Source: Opitutaceae bacterium
GTDB taxonomy: Bacteria > Verrucomicrobiota > Verrucomicrobiia > Opitutales > Opitutaceae
Reading direction: 5' to 3'
NCBI GenBank assembly: GCA_014879845.1
Contig: JACSRI010000214.1
Span: forward strand, 1 to 57,409
DNA: 57,409 bases
The translations under genes were made by a program, and so were the position numbers. Numbering within the stretch: position 1 is the first letter of the stretch; every line of letters begins with the position of its first letter. The notes beneath the pieces are model-generated. The model saw only the letters and a list, made by a program, of their open reading frames with translations. It ran no database searches and was not told the origin of the DNA. Below, piece after piece: positions 52,529 to 57,409 of this stretch.

Positions 52529-54598
52529 TCACCAGATGAACCGCACGCCGCCGCGCAGCGCGCGCGGCTGGTCGTAGGTGACGAGGCCGGCCGGGCTCCG
52601 GCTCGTCTGCGCCGGACGATCGAGGATGTTCTGCAGCTCGAGAAAGCCTGCGGCGCCGGGCGAGATGCGATGGTCGATCCGCACGTCGACAGTCGCGGCC
52701 GCGGCGAGCACGAGGCGGTTCTCGTCGTCCTCGAACTGACGGCCGCATGCGCGCAGGCTCGCGCCCACCCGCGTATCCGTCGTGGCCTGCCAGTCGGCCG
52801 CGAAGGTGACCACGTAGTCGGGCACCTGGGCGAGGCGCTTCCCGACCAGGCCCGGCTGCGCCCGCGCGGCTGCGACCTCCGCGTCGACCGCGAGGCCGGC
52901 GGCCCGGAGCGTGAGCGCCTCGAGCGGCGACCAGCGCAGCGCGACCTCGAGCCCGCGCACCCGGATCTCCTCGATGTTCTGCCGCTGGCGCGTCGTGCCT
53001 GCCGGCCCGCTCGTGAGCGTGATGTTGCCCACGCCGTCCTCGAGCCGGTTCCAGAAGGCGCCGAGGGAGAGCCGGGCCGCGCCCAGCGCCTGCTCGAGCC
53101 CGAGGTCGACGCCGTCGAGCGTCTCGGGATCGAGGTCGGCGTTGGCCAACGTGCTGGTCGAACCGACGCGGAAGGGCCGGAAATACTCGTTGAGTGTCGG
53201 CTGGCGAAACGCGCGGTAGGCCGCCGCGCGCACGCGCGTGTCGCGTGCCAGCATGGCGGATACGCCCAGGCGCGGGCTGAACTCGACGCCGTCGCGGTCG
53301 GGATGGATGTCGTCCCGCGTGATCGCGCCCGTCGCCAGGGTCGTTTCTTGCGTGTGGCCGTCGCGTCCCGCCCAATGGTCGATGCGCAACGCGCCCGTGA
53401 GGTGCCAGCGTTCGCCGAGGGCGCGGTCGTGGTGGAGAAATGCCCCGAGCGTGTGCTGGACACCGCCGGCCTGGCGGCGCTGGGTGAAGGCGCCATCGCG
53501 GTAAAAGTAGTCCTCGCGAGTCTCACCCTCGACCCAGCGGAGGTCGGCGCCGGCCACGGTGGTTGCTCCCGTGTGACGGAAGATGCGACTGGCCTGGGCG
53601 CCCGCCGCGGTGGCAGGGACGGAGAACTGGTCGTTGGCCGGCGTCTCCTGCATCCGGTCGGCGGAGACAGCGGTGAAGAAGCTGGAGTAGTCGCTGCGCT
53701 GCATCCAGGCCGCGGCCTGCCAGAGCGGTTGCGCCGCCTCGCGGCCCTCGAGGGCGAGGGCGAGGTGGCCGAGTTCGGTGTGGTTTTCCTGCAATTCGGT
53801 CCCGTTGCCGCGATCCTCCTCGAAGAGGCGCGCGGTGAGGCGGGCCTCGGTGTCGGTGGCGAGCCGGTGCGACCAGGCGACTTGCGCGAGTCGGTGGCGG
53901 TGGTCGAGCGGACGATCCACATCGCCGCGATCCTCCGGCGGCACCGGATGAAACCCGGAAAGTCCCTCGGCGCGGGCGTCGAGGCGCACCGCCCCGGACG
54001 CGAGGGCCTGCGTGTGCGCCAGGTCCGCGCGCCACAAGCCGTCGCTCCCGGCCTGGACGTCGAGTGTCCCGGCCGTGGTCGCGAGCGGTGCGCTCGCGAG
54101 CGCGACCGTGCCGCCCAGCGCGGCATTGCCCCACGTGCCCGATCCGCCGCCGTGGGCGATCTCGGCGCCTTCGAGCGAGAGCGCCGGCACCGCGCCCCAG
54201 GTGATCCAGCCACCAAACGGGTCGTTCAGCGGGAGCCCGTCGAGCAGCACGGCCGTGCGGCTCGCTCCGCTCGGGCCGACGCCGCGGATCGAGACGCCCT
54301 GGGCGGTGGGATTTGCGGAAAAGCTCGAGTTGCGCCGGAACAGGCTGAAACCCGGGTCGTCGCGTAGGGCCGTGTCGATCGTCGGCGCGGCGGCGAGCGC
54401 GTCGCCCCCGATGATCCGCACCTCGATCGGCAGCGTCTCGATCGCTTGCGGTGAGCGCGCGACCGAGACCACATAGGTCGGCAGGAGTGTCGGCGGCTCG
54501 TCCGACGCGTGGAGCATCGTCGCGCAGACCGCAGTCAGGATGGGGAGTGAGGAAGGGATGAGACGCACGTGATTCGAGAAGCGGGCAACAATACGCAT
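52529..54598 (-). CDS. TonB-dependent outer-membrane receptor
   Basis: Receptor of 689 aa that imports a ligand across the outer membrane using TonB/ExbBD energy. The N-terminus has a signal-like segment (IPSSLPILTAVCATMLHA), followed by the plug: PTIDTALRDDPGFSLFRR, SIRGVGPSGASRTAVLLDG and GSGTWGNAALGGTVAL. The remainder is a barrel ending GGVRFIW with a terminal aromatic residue. The size fits cobalamin/iron-complex type receptors rather than the larger SusC type, and no SusD gene is adjacent. A cobalamin riboswitch was looked for upstream and not found. Two ExbD genes are at 21782-22642, but in another operon. Confidence 0.93.
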   Translation of the reverse strand: MRIVARFSNHVRLIPSSLPILTAVCATMLHASDEPPTLLPTYVVSVARSPQAIETLPIEVRIIGGDALAAAPTIDTALRDDPGFSLFRRNSSFSANPTAQGVSIRGVGPSGASRTAVLLDGLPLNDPFGGWITWGAVPALSLEGAEIAHGGGSGTWGNAALGGTVALASAPLATTAGTLDVQAGSDGLWRADLAHTQALASGAVRLDARAEGLSGFHPVPPEDRGDVDRPLDHRHRLAQVAWSHRLATDTEARLTARLFEEDRGNGTELQENHTELGHLALALEGREAAQPLWQAAAWMQRSDYSSFFTAVSADRMQETPANDQFSVPATAAGAQASRIFRHTGATTVAGADLRWVEGETREDYFYRDGAFTQRRQAGGVQHTLGAFLHHDRALGERWHLTGALRIDHWAGRDGHTQETTLATGAITRDDIHPDRDGVEFSPRLGVSAMLARDTRVRAAAYRAFRQPTLNEYFRPFRVGSTSTLANADLDPETLDGVDLGLEQALGAARLSLGAFWNRLEDGVGNITLTSGPAGTTRQRQNIEEIRVRGLEVALRWSPLEALTLRAAGLAVDAEVAAARAQPGLVGKRLAQVPDYVVTFAADWQATTDTRVGASLRACGRQFEDDENRLVLAAAATVDVRIDHRISPGAAGFLELQNILDRPAQTSRSPAGLVTYDQPRALRGGVRFIW

Positions 54599-54716
54599 CC
54601 CGCCCGCCGTGCAACCTTGGCGGCGGTCTCACGTGTGCAGCGACGCCTGCCAGTCCGCTCGACCCGCGCGCGCAGGCTGGATGTCGGCGCCGCCGTCGCG
54701 GGCCGTCGCGACCGCG

Positions 54717-56105
54717 CTACGGACGCCCCATCTCGAAGGTCGCCGGGTGCACCTTCTCGTCGTAGGTGCGCTCGAGCCAGGCCTTCGGCACCGGCACGAT
54801 GCAGATGTTCATCGACCGGTCGTCCACGGAGAGCATGGCGGACTGGATCTGGACGCGCGTGCCATCCGCGCTGAAGGTCGGGTGGATGTGGTCCGCGGCC
54901 GTCACCTTGTGGCCGGTCGTGAGCAGCATCTGCTCGCCCGTGCGCCGGTCGATTAACCACAGGTTGCGGGCGAAGTCATCGCCCACGGCCCAGCGGCCGT
55001 CAGCCGAGCCGTGCACGTGCCAGTGGCCGCTGCCGCCGCGCGTCTGGCCCACGATCATCATCTCGCGCGTGCGCAGGTTGACGATGCCCAGGCCGGTCGG
55101 GTGTTCACGCGTGCCGCTCGGACCCCAGCCGTCGCTCGTACCCGGTTTGCGGTGACCGAGGATGGCGATGGCGACCTCGTCCGGGCCGATGACGGCCTCG
55201 TGCGTGACCCAGTCATAGGGCGCCTCCGGGAAGAGGGGCCGCAGCCCGGTTCCGTCGGCCATGACGGTCCAGGTGCGCTGGGGCGACTTGCCGCCCGTCT
55301 CCCAGCAGAAGACGATCTCGCCCGGCTTCCAGGGGTTGGACTGGATGTGACCGACCTGGAAAGGCACGACGACGACGGGCGACACCTTGCCGGTCGCAAG
55401 TTCCATCTTGGCCACACCGGTCGGACCGGCGCCCATATTGCGCGGGCCGAAGTTGTCCTCGATCTTCGTGCCCGCGGGCAGGAGGGGCGTCGCGCCCTCC
55501 TTCACGATGCGGAAGTAGACGTAGTCCTCGTTGGCATCGAGGGCGAGTTCGCCGGCGCCGCCGATCTCGACCGGGATGGTGCCGAAGATCGTCTCGTAGC
55601 TGGCCGCGGGCTTGAGCGCGCCGGCGGCGCTGTCGGCGAACAGCCGGCCGAGGTCGATCGCGACGACCTGCATGGGCGCCGGCGGGATGTTCGGTCGCTG
55701 GCCGGGCTGGGGAGGCTCGGGCCGGAAGGTGGCGTGGTCCTCGCGCCGCGTGAAGAACAGGCGCATCGATTTCTGTGCGATGCAGAGCGCGCCCTGGTAG
55801 CCGGTCTCGGTCACCTGGACGATGTCGCCCGTCGCCTCGTTCACCGCCATCGCCTGGCCGCGCACGCGATTGGAGCGGAAGACCAGCCACTGGCCGTCGG
55901 CCGTCCATTGCGGGTGGGTCGGGTAGATCTTGGAGTCGCCCGCTGGTGTGCTGGTCAGAAAAGTCAACGGCGTGCCCGTGACCGGGTCGATCACGACCTT
56001 GCGTTCGGAGGGGAAACGACGGCCGATCTGCGCGTCGGCGGAGGTGCAGAAGGCGGCCGCGGTGAACACGGTGAGAAGGCAGGGGAGGACGATTCTGGGG
56101 ATCAT
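54717..56105 (-). CDS. Exported seven-bladed propeller, oligogalacturonate-lyase-like (PL22)
   Basis: Exported protein of 462 aa with a signal peptide (IVLPCLLTVFTAAAFCTSADA). It is built of TolB/PD40-type propeller blades such as YPTHPQWTADGQWLVFRSNR and HVHGSADGRWAVGDD. His-rich sites (HWHVHGSADG, DHIHPTFSADG, VGHIQSNPW) are placed like the Mn-binding histidines of oligogalacturonate lyases of family PL22, which split unsaturated galacturonate disaccharides. The fit is to the family pattern only. In a cluster with a PKD/CBM9-like protein, a TonB receptor and GH27. Confidence 0.8.
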   Translation of the reverse strand: MIPRIVLPCLLTVFTAAAFCTSADAQIGRRFPSERKVVIDPVTGTPLTFLTSTPAGDSKIYPTHPQWTADGQWLVFRSNRVRGQAMAVNEATGDIVQVTETGYQGALCIAQKSMRLFFTRREDHATFRPEPPQPGQRPNIPPAPMQVVAIDLGRLFADSAAGALKPAASYETIFGTIPVEIGGAGELALDANEDYVYFRIVKEGATPLLPAGTKIEDNFGPRNMGAGPTGVAKMELATGKVSPVVVVPFQVGHIQSNPWKPGEIVFCWETGGKSPQRTWTVMADGTGLRPLFPEAPYDWVTHEAVIGPDEVAIAILGHRKPGTSDGWGPSGTREHPTGLGIVNLRTREMMIVGQTRGGSGHWHVHGSADGRWAVGDDFARNLWLIDRRTGEQMLLTTGHKVTAADHIHPTFSADGTRVQIQSAMLSVDDRSMNICIVPVPKAWLERTYDEKVHPATFEMGRP

Positions 56106-56151
56106 GGTGAAAAGGGACGGGAAGGGATCGATGGGATGGGACGACGAGGCG

Positions 56152-57294
56152 CTACTTCAGGCGCACGTCCCAGACCTTGGAGCGGCGGGCCGTTCCGTCG
56201 GGACCGGTGATGTCGAGGATGACGACGTAGTTTCCGGGCTTGGCGTACGCGTGTTGCGGATGTTGCTCGGTGGAGGTGGTACCGTCGCCGAAGTCCCACT
56301 TCCAGCCGGTGATCGTGCCCACGGATGCATCGGTGAACGCGACGAGCCCGCGTTCCATGTCCACGACTTTCCAGCGCCAGTCGGCCGCGAGGCGCGGGCG
56401 CAGCTCGGGCTCGAGCGGCATGAGCCGGAAGGCGCACAACTCCGAGGCGTGTCCGTACATCGTGTGCCGCGGCGAGAGGTTCCAGAAACCGCCGGCGGAA
56501 CGGGCCGTGGGGTCGTCGTAGTCGAGCACCGCCCACGCGAGGCCGATGACCTTGTTTTCCTCCAGGATCGACTCGACCGCGCGCGCGGGACCCTCCGGCC
56601 CGGCGTAGTCGAAGGGCGTTATCCAGAATTCGAGTACGAGGCGCCCGGGCTCGCCCTGCTTGAAGCTCCAGGTCGTGGCCGAATTGGCCCACGGCAGTTC
56701 CTTGACCCAGGTCGGCGTGCCCCACAGCAGCGTCCAGTCCTTGTCCTTCGCCGGCGTGAAGATGTGGTAGTTCTGCGCATGCACGCTGTGGATCGCCCAC
56801 GCCGATTCGGACGGCGCGATGCGATCGTCGGGCGTGGCCGCGATCTGGCCGACGCGGTCGGGCGTCCAGACATCGCGGATACCCTTGCCGACGAGCGGAC
56901 CGCCGGAGGCGTCGCCGTCGACGACGATCTCGAAGGTGTCCTGGTTTAATCCGGGCCGGGCGAAGTCCCAGAAGTCGTCGCTCGCCTCATAGAGGAAGTA
57001 GAGTCGGTTGAGACCCTTCACCCAGCCGACGCGCACGCGCACGTCGAGATTGGCGGGGTCGGCCTGCGGGTGGTTGCCGGTGTCGTCGCGCAGCTGGTCC
57101 ATGCCGACGATGTAGGGGGCCGGCACGACCGCCCAGTCCGCGGCGTCGCCGTCGATGCGCGGGATCTGGTCCGCCGGGAACTGGAAGATCGGGTACGTGA
57201 TCTCGGGTTTTTCCAGCGCGTGGACCGGGACGAAGAGGAGGCTTCCGCCGGTGGCGAGGAGGGCGGCGTGGAGTCGATTCTTCAGGGACGACAT
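56152..57294 (-). CDS. Exported CBM9-like/PKD-domain protein
   Basis: Secreted protein of 380 aa from ATG 57294 (57333 gives a longer, less likely N-terminus), with a signal peptide (LHAALLATGGSLLFVPVHA). Residues about 25-270 resemble a carbohydrate-binding module of the CBM9-like type (PRIDGDAADWAVVPAPYIVG, YFLYEASDDFWDFARPG). The C-terminal 90 residues form a PKD domain with WDFGDGTTSTEQHPQHAY and the closing strand GNYVVILDITGPDGTAR. No hydrolase active site is seen. It directly precedes the PL22-like gene on the same strand (46 bases), so the two are probably one unit. Confidence 0.82.
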   Translation of the reverse strand: MSSLKNRLHAALLATGGSLLFVPVHALEKPEITYPIFQFPADQIPRIDGDAADWAVVPAPYIVGMDQLRDDTGNHPQADPANLDVRVRVGWVKGLNRLYFLYEASDDFWDFARPGLNQDTFEIVVDGDASGGPLVGKGIRDVWTPDRVGQIAATPDDRIAPSESAWAIHSVHAQNYHIFTPAKDKDWTLLWGTPTWVKELPWANSATTWSFKQGEPGRLVLEFWITPFDYAGPEGPARAVESILEENKVIGLAWAVLDYDDPTARSAGGFWNLSPRHTMYGHASELCAFRLMPLEPELRPRLAADWRWKVVDMERGLVAFTDASVGTITGWKWDFGDGTTSTEQHPQHAYAKPGNYVVILDITGPDGTARRSKVWDVRLK

Positions 57295-57409
57295 GCGGGA
57301 TGCGGGGCTGACCGGGGCGGGGTGGCTGGCCATGGTCCTGCTGTTGGCGTGGCACTACGTCGACAAGCTCGGCGCAGCCTTCCGGCAGGGCGGGCCGGCT
57401 GCGGCCATG
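57295..57409. other. Right-edge remainder, no complete gene
   Basis: About 115 bases upstream of the last minus-strand gene. On the minus strand it encodes Ala/Pro-rich frames; it may hold the promoter of that operon or the end of a gene that continues outside the window. No motif was recognised. Confidence 0.4.

Noticed and set aside
51946-54216. Long minus-strand ORF overlapping the TonB receptor gene in another frame
   Set aside because: Runs in a different frame on the same strand as the receptor; Ser/Arg/Pro-rich without motifs. The receptor frame has plug and barrel features.
54599-54716. Cobalamin riboswitch upstream of the TonB receptor
   Set aside because: The receptor resembles BtuB-type proteins in size, but the conserved B12-box bases are not present in this 118-base region.

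Overview
The window reads as chromosomal DNA of a GC-rich Gram-negative heterotroph, most likely an Opitutaceae-type Verrucomicrobiota. The grounds are inference from content: a TonB-dependent receptor and beta-barrel protein (outer membrane), exported glycosidases with lectin-like partners, an FtsX-type orphan permease, a C-terminal exported-protein motif familiar from Opitutaceae, and start sites that mostly lack a Shine-Dalgarno sequence and carry pyrimidine-rich leaders instead. No tRNA, rRNA, CRISPR array, prophage or insertion sequence was seen. Most long antisense ORFs are GC-rich shadows of real genes.

Layout. 1-4183: an acidic hypothetical gene (minus), then a tightly overlapping plus-strand chain of acylphosphatase, ABC ATPase, ABC permease and a membrane-anchored helical-repeat protein. 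4184-8120: sulfate activation cysC-cysD-cysN, then menA with a non-standard start. 8136-10293: a SAM methyltransferase (minus) preceded by a Trp-rich leader peptide and terminator that look like a ribosome-mediated attenuator, divergent from a LacI-family regulator. 10714-16260: exported aldose epimerase, sodium/sugar symporter, exported GH51 arabinofuranosidase and a LamG-like protein, a pentose-glycan utilisation block. 16508-25860: OPT transporter, flavin disulfide reductase, DJ-1 protein, SDR protein, two tandem ExbD genes, argH and an MFS transporter. 25927-36343: mutL with degenerate endonuclease motifs, a large repeat-containing exported protein, enolase, a YgiQ-type radical SAM protein and a small exported protein. 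36376-40393: a GntR (YtrA-like) regulator, ABC ATPase and an unusual duplicated permease fused to an RCC1-like propeller, with a perfect operator in front. 40544-46159: ADOP-type permease, SDR, DoxX, YCII-like, pterin dehydratase and a small hypothetical. 46193-57294: a mainly minus-strand polysaccharide block (barrel protein, GH27, DNRLRE-like protein, TonB receptor, PL22-like propeller, CBM9-like/PKD protein) with an rRNA-type methyltransferase, an SGNH hydrolase and a decayed response-regulator fragment inside it.

Intergenic DNA carries long imperfect palindromes (19931-20083, 32782-33118, perhaps 24322-24441) and short REP-like palindromes, one of which is read into the C-terminal tail of the YgiQ protein. 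The observations most worth following are the Trp-codon attenuator in front of a Trp-free methyltransferase and the propeller-fused ABC permease under a GntR repressor.
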